Below are positions 6,680-14,995 of a DNA stretch of 64,000 nt, in pieces. The translations under genes and the position numbers were made by a program. This DNA is from Parvularcula sp964219355 (lineage in GTDB: Bacteria > Pseudomonadota > Alphaproteobacteria > Caulobacterales > Parvularculaceae): assembly GCA_964219355.1 (NCBI GenBank), contig CAXPOZ010000001.1, positions 1,178,001-1,242,000 on the forward strand, in the 5' to 3' direction. The notes below the pieces were generated by a model. It searched no databases. It saw only the letters and a program-made list of their open reading frames with translations, and was not told the origin of the DNA. How positions within the stretch are numbered: position 1 is the stretch's first letter; every line of letters begins with the position of its first letter.

Positions 6680-9304
6680 TCAGGCGACGCTTTCGAGCGT
6701 CCGCTCGACGCGTTCGACATCGAAACATTCGATGACATCGCCGACTTTCAGGTCGTCGTAATTGGCAAAGCTCATGCCGCATTCCTGACCAGCCGGCACT
6801 TCGTTGACGTCGTCCTTGAAGCGCTTGAGCTGTGACAATTCGCCTTCGTGGATGACGACGTTGTCGCGCAGCAGGCGAACCTTGGAGCCGCGTTTGACCT
6901 GGCCATCGGTGACCCGGCAGCCAGCAACCTTGCCGACCTTCGAGACGTTGAAGACTTCCAGGATCTCGGCATTGCCAAGGAAAGTTTCGCGCAGCTCAGG
7001 GTCGAGCATGCCGGTAAGCGTGCCCTTGATGTCGTCGATCAGGTCATAGATCACCGAATAATAGCGGATCTCGACGCCTGAACGCTCGGCTTCTTCGCGG
7101 GCCTGTTTATTGGCCCGGACGTTAAAGCCGATGACCGGGGCCTTGGAGGCTTCGGCCAGAATGACATCGCTCTCTGAAATCGCGCCGACGCCTGTGTGCA
7201 GGACACGAACGCGGACTTCCTTGTTGGCCATTTTCTGCAGCGAGCCGACGATCGCTTCGACGGAGCCCTGCACATCGCCTTTAAGGACGATCGGCAGATC
7301 CTTGATCTCGGCATCCTGCAGCTGGGCCATCATCTGCTCCAGCGAGGTGCCGGAGGTGGCCGCATTGGCTTTTTCGCGCTTTTTACGGGCGCGATATTCA
7401 GCGACTTCGCGGGCGCGGGCTTCGTGCTCGACCACGGCGAACTGATCACCGGGTTCAGGCACACCGTTGAGGCCAAGGATCTCGATCGGCTTGGACGGAC
7501 CGGCCTCTTTGACCTGATGGCCCTGATCGTCGATCAGCGCGCGGACCTTGCCCCATTCAGCGCCCACAACGACGATATCGCCGCGTTTGAGCGTGCCTTC
7601 CTGCACCAGCAGGGTGGAAACAGAGCCGCGACCCTTGTCGAGCTGCGCTTCAACAACCGTACCGTATGGCTGGCGATCAGCATCAGCTGTCAGCTCAAGA
7701 AGTTCGGCCTGAAGCTGGATGGCTTCGAGAAGCCCGTCGAGGTTCATCCGCTTGAGGGCGGAGACCTCAATGTCCTGAACCTCACCGCCCATGCTTTCGA
7801 CCTGCACTTCATATTGAAGGAGCTCGGTCTTAACGCGGTTCGGGTCGACGTTCGGCTTGTCGATCTTGTTGATCGCAATGATCATCGGGACGCCCGCCGC
7901 CTTGGCGTGGTTAATCGACTCGATGGTTTGCGGCATGACGCCGTCATCAGCCGCGACCACGATGATCACGATATCGGTGACGTTCGCACCGCGGGCCCGC
8001 ATCGAGGTGAAGGCCGCGTGGCCCGGCGTATCGAGGAAGCTGATGAGCTTCCCGTCAGGCGCTTTCACCTGATAGGCGCCGATATGCTGGGTGATGCCGC
8101 CGGCTTCGCCTTCGACCACATTGGTCTGGCGCAGGGCATCAAGCAGCGAAGTCTTGCCGTGGTCGACATGGCCCATAATGGTGACGACCGGAGGACGCGA
8201 GACACGTTCCGCATCCGGATTGGCTTCGGCGATCAGGCCATCCTCAACATCGGATTCTGAAACCCGTTTTACCGAGTGACCCAGATCCTCAACGATCAGC
8301 TGAGCTGTATCAGCGTCGAGCGTTGCGTTGGCCTGAACCATTTGGCCCTGTTTCATCAGCTCGCGGATCAGGTCCGTCGAACGCATGGCCATCCGTTGAG
8401 CCAGTTCCTGCACAGTGATCAGATCAGGGATCGTGACTTCGCGTGTCTGTTTCTCGGAGTTCTGGCCCCGCTTGGCGCGGTTTGCCTTTTCCTTCTCGCG
8501 CGCACGTTTGACCGAAGCGAGCGAGCGCTGGCGCTCGTCATCCTCAAGCGCCTTGGCGATCGTCAGGCGGCCCGTGCGGCGTTTGGGCGGCTCTTTGGCC
8601 TTGCTCTCATTGGTCGCGCCGAAATTGCGTTTCTGCTTGATCCGGCCACCAAGGGCAGAGAGCGGATTGTCTTCGTCGGCAGAGAATTTTTTGCCGCCGC
8701 GATTGTCGCCGTCATCGCTATCATCGTCTTCGCGCTGGGGCTTGCCGCCCTTGCCAGGCTGCTTGCCCTTGCGCTCCTGCTCTTCTTTCTCAAGAGCCTG
8801 ACGAGCGGCTGCCTCAGCCTTCTCACGCGCTTCAGATTCAGCTTTGCGCTTTTGCTCGTCTTCTTCGGCCTTTTTACGGGCCTCTTCGAGACGGGCTTTT
8901 TCTTCAGCGGCGCGGCGTTCGCGTTCTTCACGCTCAGCGGCCTCACGCTTGGCTTTCTCCTCGGCCTCTTTCTTGGCACGAGCGAGAACGGCGGCACGCG
9001 CCTTCTGCTCCTGCTCTGAAAGCTGGCGGAGGACTTTCGGCTTGCCGCTGGCATCGGTGCCGACGGTGCGGGTGGTCTTGGGCTTGGCAGGTGCTGCGGT
9101 TTTCCGCGCAGGCTTTGCCGGGGCCGCATCTGCTGCGGCCGCAGGGGTACCGTCACCGGGTGCACGCACCCGGCGCTTCTTCTCGACCACGACCGTTTTC
9201 GTGCGGCCATGCGGGAAGCTCTGCTTTACAGCTCCCGTTTCCGTCTTCCGAAGCGTCAGCGGACGGCGTCCGCTTCCCGATTTTTCCTGGCTGTCGTCGC
9301 TCAT
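6680..9304 (-). CDS. infB: translation initiation factor IF-2
   Basis: GTPase that brings initiator tRNA to the 30S subunit and promotes subunit joining. The 874-residue length is normal for alphaproteobacteria. The N-terminal 290 residues are a highly charged Ala/Glu/Lys/Arg-rich region, with a coiled-coil-like stretch of E/K/A/R repeats at roughly 80-190. Next come the IF2_N segment (VQELAQRMAMRSTDLIRELM) and the G domain, with GHVDHGKT near residue 378, DTPGHAAF and NKIDKP. The C-terminal IF2 domains end at FDVERVERTL. It is the last gene of the operon here: a terminator follows at once, with no rbfA or truB behind it. The usual alphaproteobacterial order continues with rbfA, so the operon is cut short. 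Confidence 0.97.
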   Translation of the reverse strand: MSDDSQEKSGSGRRPLTLRKTETGAVKQSFPHGRTKTVVVEKKRRVRAPGDGTPAAAADAAPAKPARKTAAPAKPKTTRTVGTDASGKPKVLRQLSEQEQKARAAVLARAKKEAEEKAKREAAEREERERRAAEEKARLEEARKKAEEDEQKRKAESEAREKAEAAARQALEKEEQERKGKQPGKGGKPQREDDDSDDGDNRGGKKFSADEDNPLSALGGRIKQKRNFGATNESKAKEPPKRRTGRLTIAKALEDDERQRSLASVKRAREKEKANRAKRGQNSEKQTREVTIPDLITVQELAQRMAMRSTDLIRELMKQGQMVQANATLDADTAQLIVEDLGHSVKRVSESDVEDGLIAEANPDAERVSRPPVVTIMGHVDHGKTSLLDALRQTNVVEGEAGGITQHIGAYQVKAPDGKLISFLDTPGHAAFTSMRARGANVTDIVIIVVAADDGVMPQTIESINHAKAAGVPMIIAINKIDKPNVDPNRVKTELLQYEVQVESMGGEVQDIEVSALKRMNLDGLLEAIQLQAELLELTADADRQPYGTVVEAQLDKGRGSVSTLLVQEGTLKRGDIVVVGAEWGKVRALIDDQGHQVKEAGPSKPIEILGLNGVPEPGDQFAVVEHEARAREVAEYRARKKREKANAATSGTSLEQMMAQLQDAEIKDLPIVLKGDVQGSVEAIVGSLQKMANKEVRVRVLHTGVGAISESDVILAEASKAPVIGFNVRANKQAREEAERSGVEIRYYSVIYDLIDDIKGTLTGMLDPELRETFLGNAEILEVFNVSKVGKVAGCRVTDGQVKRGSKVRLLRDNVVIHEGELSQLKRFKDDVNEVPAGQECGMSFANYDDLKVGDVIECFDVERVERTLESVA

Positions 9305-9477
9305 AAATCTCCAAAAGACCCCAAATGGGCCCCGTCATTCGTCGCCAAAACAGATAAGACGCGCGGGGGGCATTCGCCCGACCCACGCAAGTCTAACATG
9401 ACTCCGTCGTGGCGAGGACGCGTCACATACTCTTCCACCCGCCTCGGGTCCACCGGGCAAGGCGGGCAAAACGGCTT

Positions 9478-10101
9478 TTATTGCCGGGATGTTGTGTCAG
9501 ATCCCGTGAAATGCCTCAGCCGGATCGCCTCGTAAAGGGCGCTTTCGGCCGCCTTACCGGGGATCAGCCCCAGATGCACGGCACCCGGACTGCCGATCGC
9601 CTCCGCAAGGGCGGTGCTATCCGGCTCTAATTCGATATGGGGGGCGTTCCCCCGCGCCTCAAGCGTGCGCAGGATTTTTCCAACCCCGTCGGGTGCCGCA
9701 TCGGACGGAGTGACATAGGCAATCAGCTTCGGGACGGCCGCTTTGACGACTTCAAACCCGGTCAGGCACTGGCCTGCACGGCGGGCAAGGCCGAGCTGGT
9801 TCAGTGTCCGGCGGGTCAATTGTGTGCGGATCTCCGCCGCGTAGGCTTCGGGCGTCATGCCGTCCGGCAGGCTGATGCCCTCTTTAAAGGACCGGGCAAA
9901 GCCGCCTTTTTTCAGCGCGCGCTCGAGGAAGCCGGCTTCGGCCTGCAACCATGCGCCGCGCCCCGGCAGCTTGCCGGAGAGATCGAGCGTCAGGACACCT
10001 TGCGGATCCCGGACAAAGCGCAAGGCGGGCGCGCCCGGCGGGATCGCCTCGCCGGTTGCCACGCAGCGCCTGTCGGTCTGGCGGGATTTATTTGCGCTCA
10101 T
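9478..10101 (-). CDS. YlxR-L7Ae fusion RNA-binding protein
   Basis: A 207-residue protein of the nusA-infB operon. The first 85 residues are a YlxR (DUF448) domain: RRCVATGE, LRFVRDPQG, and PGRGAWLQA, which is the most conserved YlxR motif. From about residue 110 an L7Ae/YlxQ-like RNA-binding domain follows (LNQLGLARRAGQCLTGFE, then AVPKLIAYVTPSDAA). The fusion of YlxR with YlxQ is common in alphaproteobacteria. YlxR proteins have been linked to RNase P and to nucleoid or transcription effects in other bacteria, so a nucleic-acid role is safe but the target is not. Spacing to infB is 173 bases, with nothing else recognised between them. Confidence 0.9.
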   Translation of the reverse strand: MSANKSRQTDRRCVATGEAIPPGAPALRFVRDPQGVLTLDLSGKLPGRGAWLQAEAGFLERALKKGGFARSFKEGISLPDGMTPEAYAAEIRTQLTRRTLNQLGLARRAGQCLTGFEVVKAAVPKLIAYVTPSDAAPDGVGKILRTLEARGNAPHIELEPDSTALAEAIGSPGAVHLGLIPGKAAESALYEAIRLRHFTGSDTTSRQ

Positions 10102-10111
10102 TCGAACTCCC

Positions 10112-10156
10112 GGCCTCGCCCTTCGAGGGCCGTTCAGGCCACCTCAAGGTGAGGCC
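10112..10156. repeat. intergenic palindrome, left unit of a REP-like pair
   Basis: A hairpin with outer arms GGCCTCGCC/GGTGAGGCC, inner arms CTTCGAGG/CCTCAAG and a GCC-GTTCA-GGC tip. It lies in the nusA-ylxR gap, 11 bases upstream of the ylxR start. The sequence style matches short palindromic repeats scattered in many alphaproteobacterial genomes. Confidence 0.6.
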
Positions 10157-10163
10157 AATGGAA

Positions 10164-10214
10164 GTCTTCATCCTGAGGAGCCCGGCTCGTCCGGGCGTCT
10201 CGAAGGACGAGGAC
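10164..10214. repeat. intergenic palindrome, right unit of a REP-like pair
   Basis: Outer arms GTCTTCATCCT and AGGACGAGGAC pair with two wobbles. The inner stem is GCCCGG-CTCGT-CCGGGC. The arms read CCTGAGGAGCCCGG...CCGGGCGTCTCGAAGG, a pattern I know as a widespread dispersed palindrome in alphaproteobacteria. It ends six bases beyond the nusA stop, within the operon transcript. No second copy was noticed in the window. Confidence 0.65.
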
Positions 10215-10219
10215 GTAGC

Positions 10220-11803
10220 TTATGCGGTCGCGTCTTCGGCGCCCTCTTCGCCTTCTTCATCCGTATCCCAGCCGACACGGCGGCGGGCTTCGGCGATCAT
10301 GGCTTCGGCGGTATCCGCTTTGATGCGGAAGCCTTCGAGCATGCCTTCGTAATGCTTCTTCTCGCCATCGACGCGCTCGGTCCAGCCGGTGAAGTCATCG
10401 GCGACACAGCCGGCGAAGTCCTCAACCGTCAGCACACCCTCTTCGGCAAGGCGAACGACCATTTTCAGGGTCAGCCCCTCAATGGTGAGAAGGTCATCCT
10501 CAACGCCCATTTCCTTGCGCTTGGCATCGAGTTCCTGGCGTTCTTTTTCCAGCCATTCGAGAGCGCGGGCCTGAAGCTCTTCGGCGGTTTCCTCGTCAAA
10601 GCCCTCGATCTCGGCAATCTCGTGAAGATCGACATAGGCGATCTCCTCGACGCGCGCGAAACCTTCAGCAACCAGAAGATTGGCGATCATATCATCGACA
10701 TCGAGCACCTTCATGAAGGTCTCGGAGCGTTCGGCATATTCCTTCTGCCGTTTCGCGCTCTCTTCTTCCTCGGTCATGATGTCGATCTCAAAGCCGGTCA
10801 GCTGGCTCGCAAGACGGACATTCTGGCCGCGACGGCCAATGGCGAGCGAGAGCTGCTCATCGGGGACGACAACTTCGATCCGCTCAAGCTCTTCGTCGAG
10901 AACGACCTTGGCGACTTCTGCCGGCGCAAGCGCGTTGACGACGAAAGTTGCGATATCCTCCGACCACGGCACGATGTCGATCTTCTCGCCGCCCAGCTCG
11001 CCAACGACGGCCTGCACGCGAGAGCCCCGCATCCCGACGCAGGCGCCGACCGGGTCGATCGAGCCGTCATTCGAGAAGACGGCAATCTTGGCGCGGGAGC
11101 CGGGATCACGGGCAACGGCCTTGATCTCAATGACGCCATCATAAACTTCGGGCACTTCCTGTTCGAAGAGGCGCGCCATGAATTGCGGGTGAGAACGCGA
11201 CAGGAAGATCTGCGGGCCGCGCGGCTCACGGCGCACATCAGCGATATGCGCACGGACACGGTCACCCTGACGAAGTGGTTCGCGCGGGATCTGCTGGTCG
11301 CGGCGAATGATCGCTTCGGCACGGCCGAGATCGACGATCACATGACCGTATTCGATCCGCTTGATCAGGCCAGAGATAATCTCGCCAACACGGTCTTTGA
11401 AGTCATTATACTGATTGTCGCGTTCCGCGTCGCGGACCTTCTGGTTGATGACCTGTTTCGCGCCTAGTGCGGCAACGCGGCCATAATCCATCGGCGGCAG
11501 CGGATCGGAAAGGAAGTCACCGATCTCGGCTTCCTGATTCTGGCGCTTGGCAGCTTTCAGCGAAATTTCAGTCGATTCATTTTCGACTTCCTCAACGACT
11601 TCCATCAGCCGCCACAGGCGCGTTTCGCCCGTATTCGGATCAATCTCGGCCCGAACATTGGTCTCGGCGCCATAACGTGAGCGGGCTGCGCGGGAGAGGG
11701 CGTCTTCCATCGCCTCGATCACGATGCCGGGGTCGATGTTCTTTTCCTGCGCCACGGCGCGGGCGATCTGGACGAGTTCGATCTTGTTATGGGTGACGGT
11801 CAT
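10220..11803 (-). CDS. nusA: transcription termination/antitermination factor NusA
   Basis: Binds RNA polymerase and nascent RNA, controls pausing and termination, and supports antitermination on rRNA operons. The 527 residues follow the family plan. An N-terminal RNA-polymerase-binding domain (IELVQIARAVAQEKNI, GIVIEAMEDALSRAAR) is followed by an S1 domain near 135-200 and then KH domains with GMRGSRVQAVVGEL and AIGRRGQNVRLAS. The C-terminus carries helical acidic repeats, with a Glu-rich end. I start at MTVTHNKIEL, not ten codons earlier, because AGAAAGAGA precedes it. It overlaps the end of the upstream membrane-protein gene by 17 bases. Confidence 0.97.
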   Translation of the reverse strand: MTVTHNKIELVQIARAVAQEKNIDPGIVIEAMEDALSRAARSRYGAETNVRAEIDPNTGETRLWRLMEVVEEVENESTEISLKAAKRQNQEAEIGDFLSDPLPPMDYGRVAALGAKQVINQKVRDAERDNQYNDFKDRVGEIISGLIKRIEYGHVIVDLGRAEAIIRRDQQIPREPLRQGDRVRAHIADVRREPRGPQIFLSRSHPQFMARLFEQEVPEVYDGVIEIKAVARDPGSRAKIAVFSNDGSIDPVGACVGMRGSRVQAVVGELGGEKIDIVPWSEDIATFVVNALAPAEVAKVVLDEELERIEVVVPDEQLSLAIGRRGQNVRLASQLTGFEIDIMTEEEESAKRQKEYAERSETFMKVLDVDDMIANLLVAEGFARVEEIAYVDLHEIAEIEGFDEETAEELQARALEWLEKERQELDAKRKEMGVEDDLLTIEGLTLKMVVRLAEEGVLTVEDFAGCVADDFTGWTERVDGEKKHYEGMLEGFRIKADTAEAMIAEARRRVGWDTDEEGEEGAEDATA

Positions 11804-12149
11804 TTTCGTCTCTTTCTGAAGGTACCTGTTCAAACGAATTGGACATAAATTGCTTGGTAAGCTTGGCGGCTAAAGGAAGGCCAGCGAACGCAACGATTAC
11901 GCCAAAGAGGACGGACGGGATCAGTGAGTATATGGGGGCGATGCTTGCTTCCGGAGCCGCAAGATAAGCGCCATACTGAGGAACGAAGATTGTTGCAGCG
12001 AATAGCGCTGTTCCAATCAGCTTTGCCCATAGCGAATTCATCGCAATGCGTGAGAGACTTCCCGTCAGCTGGAAGGCCCAGAGCGTCGTGTAAACCATAC
12101 ATCCGGCAATCAGAGCCCAGAACATGTATATGTTCTCACTCCCCATCAT
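11787..12149 (-). CDS. small multi-span membrane protein inside the rimP-nusA operon
   Basis: About 120 residues with three to four hydrophobic segments (FWALIAGCMVYTTLWAF, LIGTALFAATIFVPQY, LIPSVLFGVIVAFAGLPLAA) and a polar C-terminus. No family recognised. I start at the MM pair (MMGSENIYMFWA), since the longer frame runs back into rimP. It overlaps the end of rimP by 14 bases and the start of nusA by 17 bases, so it is locked into the operon and translationally coupled on both sides. Its base composition is A+T-richer than its neighbours. rimP and nusA are normally adjacent, so this is an insertion. Confidence 0.6.
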   Translation of the reverse strand: MMGSENIYMFWALIAGCMVYTTLWAFQLTGSLSRIAMNSLWAKLIGTALFAATIFVPQYGAYLAAPEASIAPIYSLIPSVLFGVIVAFAGLPLAAKLTKQFMSNSFEQVPSERDENDRHP

Positions 12150-12678
12150 CCACCTCCTTCCCCGCGGCTTTCGCGCGGCGGAGGGATTCTGTGACCAGCT
12201 CATCAGTTAGGAGCAGCTTGCCGCTCGAGATGAGGGAATAGGGGATGAGGGCGGTGTCTTCTTCGCCCTCAAGATCAATGCAGACATCCTCGCCTTCGAT
12301 TCCGGCGAGAATGCCGCGAAAGCGCTTCTGGTTCTCGACGGCCTGGCGCAGTTCGATCTTGGCTTCAAAGCCTTCCCAGCGCTCATAATCCTTGAGCCGG
12401 GTCAGCGGACGGTCGATGCCGGGGGAGGAGACTTCGAGGATATATTTGTCAGAGATCGGGTCGGCCTCTTCGAGCATGGCGCTGATCGCGCGGGACAGTG
12501 TCGCGCAATTCTCTGCCGTCATCGTGCCGTCGGGGCGCTCGGCCATGATCTGGACCGTCTTCGTCTGAGAGCCGGTCAGCCGCAGGCGCACCAGTTCAAA
12601 GCCGGTGGCTTCGACAATGGGCGCGATCAACGCTTCCAGTTTGGTCTCAAGCGGGGTCACCACTCTTTTATACTCCAT
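12136..12678 (-). CDS. rimP: ribosome maturation factor RimP
   Basis: Assists assembly of the 30S subunit. The 180-residue protein has the N-terminal RimP domain (LIAPIVEATGFELVRLRLTG), the central signature EVSSPGIDRPLTR and the small SH3-like C-terminal domain (FRGILAGIEGEDVCI). It is the first gene of the rimP-nusA-infB operon, and a terminator of the preceding gene lies just upstream (12704-12727). The start MEYKRVVTP is placed slightly ahead of the conserved region; an alternative start at a later codon is not evident. Confidence 0.93.
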   Translation of the reverse strand: MEYKRVVTPLETKLEALIAPIVEATGFELVRLRLTGSQTKTVQIMAERPDGTMTAENCATLSRAISAMLEEADPISDKYILEVSSPGIDRPLTRLKDYERWEGFEAKIELRQAVENQKRFRGILAGIEGEDVCIDLEGEEDTALIPYSLISSGKLLLTDELVTESLRRAKAAGKEVDDGE

Positions 12679-12703
12679 TCCGCATCAGAGGCGGGTACGA
12701 AAA

Positions 12704-12727
12704 AAGCGGCCCTGGAGGGGGCCGCTT
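12704..12727 (-). terminator. rho-independent terminator
   Basis: A nine-base perfect stem AAGCGGCCC/GGGCCGCTT with a six-base loop. It is followed on the minus strand by TTTTCG. It ends the transcript of the membrane protein gene at 12768 and separates it from rimP. Confidence 0.8.
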
Positions 12728-12767
12728 CCGAATTTTTCCGAAATGCGGGAGGGATATAGGCCCAGAA

Positions 12768-13403
12768 TCAGAGATTGTCATCCCCTTTCCATGTCGGATC
12801 GCAGGGGACGTCGATCATTCGTTGATACTTTACCTCACCGTACCTGTCGGAGTCGGCTTGATGATCCGGGATGCTCATCCGGAACCCTTTCAGCTTGAAA
12901 CTGTAGTGACAGCGAATACCGGATGAAAAAAACGCATAAGCATGAGCTGATGGATGCTCATTGCTCAGCGAGCCGACAATCTGGGAAATCGGTGATATTG
13001 TCAGTTTAACAGGAAGCGTATCATATTCACGCAGGGCCTGATTGATGATGACGACGAGAAAAAGTGTCGAGATCACGGTCATGAGGTAGTGGGAGAGGAG
13101 AAATGTCGTGCCTGCGGCATTGATATATCCAATTCGTTTTTGAAGAAGCCAAAAACAGAGCAGGCTGAGCATGAACGTCAGAGACAGGATGCTGACTGTC
13201 ATAACCGGTACCAGTTTGAGTAAGTCCTCAAGAAGCATGGTATCTAGCAGCACGGCAGAACCAGGTATCATGAAAATAATTATGACGAATGGATCATGGA
13301 TCAATATGCTTGCAAGGAATAAGGCGTGTACGAAGTAACAAGCAATGATCCATACGAGGCACTGCACCCATATCGGGATTGTCATGACGTGCATCCTGTT
13401 CAT
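12768..13403 (-). CDS. orphan membrane protein, A+T-rich
   Basis: A 211-residue protein with about four hydrophobic helices in the first 130 residues (VQCLVWIIACYFVHALFLA, FVIIIFMIPGSAVLLDTML, MTVSILSLTFMLSLLCFW, HYLMTVISTLFLVVIIN). A soluble C-terminal half follows. Codon use is much A+T-richer than in the genes around it, which suggests a recent arrival or a fast-evolving orphan. It stands alone, with its own terminator, between rimP and a divergent sulfotransferase. I do not recognise a family, and no catalytic motif is visible. The start at MNRMHV is the first of three close ATGs and is not certain. Confidence 0.55.
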   Translation of the reverse strand: MNRMHVMTIPIWVQCLVWIIACYFVHALFLASILIHDPFVIIIFMIPGSAVLLDTMLLEDLLKLVPVMTVSILSLTFMLSLLCFWLLQKRIGYINAAGTTFLLSHYLMTVISTLFLVVIINQALREYDTLPVKLTISPISQIVGSLSNEHPSAHAYAFFSSGIRCHYSFKLKGFRMSIPDHQADSDRYGEVKYQRMIDVPCDPTWKGDDNL

Positions 13404-13441
13404 TCATCCGACATTCACCCCTATCTGGTCTGAATAGGGCG

Positions 13442-14308
13442 ATGATGAGGCTCCCCGATTTCTACGTCCTCGGCGCGATGAAGGCGGCAACAACGACGCT
13501 CGCGGCGCAATTGGGTGCGCAGGACGGCATCTTCATGGCCGATCCGAAGGAGCCGAATTTCTTCTCTGATGATGATGTCTTTGCGCGCGGGCAGGGCTGG
13601 TATGAAAAGCTGTTCGAGGGCGCGGGGGCGGGCGAGCTGATCGGGGAGGCCTCGACCCATTACACCAAATGGCCGGACCTGCCGGACGCGCCCCAGCGGC
13701 TGAAGGCGGCTACGCCGGACGCCAAATTCATCTATATGATCCGCCATCCGGTCGAGCGCGCGCGGTCGCACGCCTTCCACATGATCCGAAAGCGCCATGA
13801 GGCCGCAACGATTGATGAGGTCGCGGCAGCCGAACCTGCCCTCTGGCAATATGGCTGTTATGCCGCCCAGCTGGAGCGGTGGCTTGAGCATTTCCCCGCC
13901 GATCGCTTCCTGATCGTCAGTATGGAGCGGATGTCGGCAGAGCCCGAGGCTGAATTTGCGCGAGTTCTCCGTCACCTTGGGGCAACGGGCACGTGGTCAG
14001 AAGAGCTGGCTCAGATGCATAGCGCCCAGATGGGCTATAAGGTCATGCCGCTCGAAGGCGGGCTGATGAAGCTGCCGCTGGTGCGGGCGATGCGCCGCAC
14101 GCTCATTCCCCGCGGGGTCAAGCGCGCCTTTCGCCGGGCGCGGGCCATCGATACAGACCAGCGCTTCTCGCCTGATATCATCCGTATGCTCGAAGAAAGA
14201 CTGGCACCTGACCTTGTGCGGTTGGGGGAGATGTGCGGCGTAGAGGTGTCTTTAGAGACGTATAAAGACGTTGTGATGCGGGAGCATCTGACGCTTATGT
14301 CCGGATGA
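13442..14308 (+). CDS. PAPS-dependent sulfotransferase domain protein
   Basis: A 288-residue cytosolic sulfotransferase-family protein. The 5'-phosphosulfate loop is FYVLGAMKAATTTLAAQL (residues 7-24). The 3'-phosphate-binding motif is YMIRHPVERARSHAFH near residue 100. This layout matches bacterial heparan-type sulfotransferases that add sulfate from PAPS to sugars or other hydroxyls; the acceptor cannot be told. DPKEPNFFSDD after the first motif is typical of the family. It is a single gene, convergent with trmB, and their 3' ends overlap by 14 bases. A cell-surface glycan or lipid is a reasonable target by inference only. Confidence 0.87.
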   Translation: MMRLPDFYVLGAMKAATTTLAAQLGAQDGIFMADPKEPNFFSDDDVFARGQGWYEKLFEGAGAGELIGEASTHYTKWPDLPDAPQRLKAATPDAKFIYMIRHPVERARSHAFHMIRKRHEAATIDEVAAAEPALWQYGCYAAQLERWLEHFPADRFLIVSMERMSAEPEAEFARVLRHLGATGTWSEELAQMHSAQMGYKVMPLEGGLMKLPLVRAMRRTLIPRGVKRAFRRARAIDTDQRFSPDIIRMLEERLAPDLVRLGEMCGVEVSLETYKDVVMREHLTLMSG

Positions 14309-14984
14309 ACCGCAGATAAGCCGGCGGGCGGCCTTCGCGCCTTGCCTTGGCTTCATAACGGGTTTGCGGCCAGTCCTTCGGGCGGTCTGTCCAGTCGGCG
14401 CGGCATTCGGCCGTCCATTCAAAGTCAGGTGTCTGACGATTATGTATCTGGACATGCATCAGCGTCCAGCGGACATAATCTGGGATGTCGGACGCGACCC
14501 GCAGCTCGCAGCCGGGTTTGAGGAGCCGCGCGGCTTCTTTGAGGAACGGCAGTGAGATCATGCGCCGCTTGAAATGGCGTTTCTTTGGCCACGGATCGGG
14601 ATGCAGGACGAACAGCCGCTCAAGGCTCTTGTCAGGTAATGCCGTCATCAGGGGTTTTACATCGCCATAACGGACGGCGATATTCTCCTGCCCCTCATCA
14701 TCGATCTGGGTCAGGAGCTTTGCGACCCCGTTCATAAAGGGCTCGGCACCAATCAGCAGCACATCGGGATTATGTGTCGCCTGCCACGCCAGATGCTCCC
14801 CGCCACCAAAGCCGACCTCCAGCCAGACGGGACCAGCATGCGCCTGGGTGCGCTCAAAGACAGTTTCGGGCGTGACTTCCACGCGCGGCAACAGCTCCTC
14901 CATCAGCCTTTGAGGCCGTGGACGGAGCTTTTTTACCTGATGCCGCCCCCAGAGGCGATCCTTGTCCCATTCAGGGGGCTTCAT
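14295..14984 (-). CDS. trmB: tRNA (guanine-N7-)-methyltransferase
   Basis: Makes m7G46 in the variable loop of tRNAs, using S-adenosylmethionine. The 229-residue protein shows the SAM motif LEVGFGGGEHLAW, the segments FVLHPDPWPKKRHFKRRM (a TrmB signature with its catalytic Asp) and DIPDYVRWTL, and the closing TRYEAKARREGRPPAYLR. It lies 11 bases after metK, which makes the methyl donor, and the two are probably co-transcribed. Length and motifs are complete. Confidence 0.95.
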   Translation of the reverse strand: MKPPEWDKDRLWGRHQVKKLRPRPQRLMEELLPRVEVTPETVFERTQAHAGPVWLEVGFGGGEHLAWQATHNPDVLLIGAEPFMNGVAKLLTQIDDEGQENIAVRYGDVKPLMTALPDKSLERLFVLHPDPWPKKRHFKRRMISLPFLKEAARLLKPGCELRVASDIPDYVRWTLMHVQIHNRQTPDFEWTAECRADWTDRPKDWPQTRYEAKARREGRPPAYLRFIRT

Positions 14985-14995
14985 TGTCTCTTCCG

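Noticed and set aside
5730..6761. Long plus-strand frame of 343 codons opposite the RTX gene
   Set aside because: It is a mirror of the repeats: regular Gly/Asp codons of the RTX gene read backwards as Val/Ile/Ala. No ribosome site or family.
7196..8260. 354-codon plus-strand frame opposite infB
   Set aside because: Shadow of the conserved G domain; no independent support.
9857..11467. 536-codon plus-strand frame opposite nusA
   Set aside because: Antisense of a certain gene in a GC-rich region; no recognisable domain.
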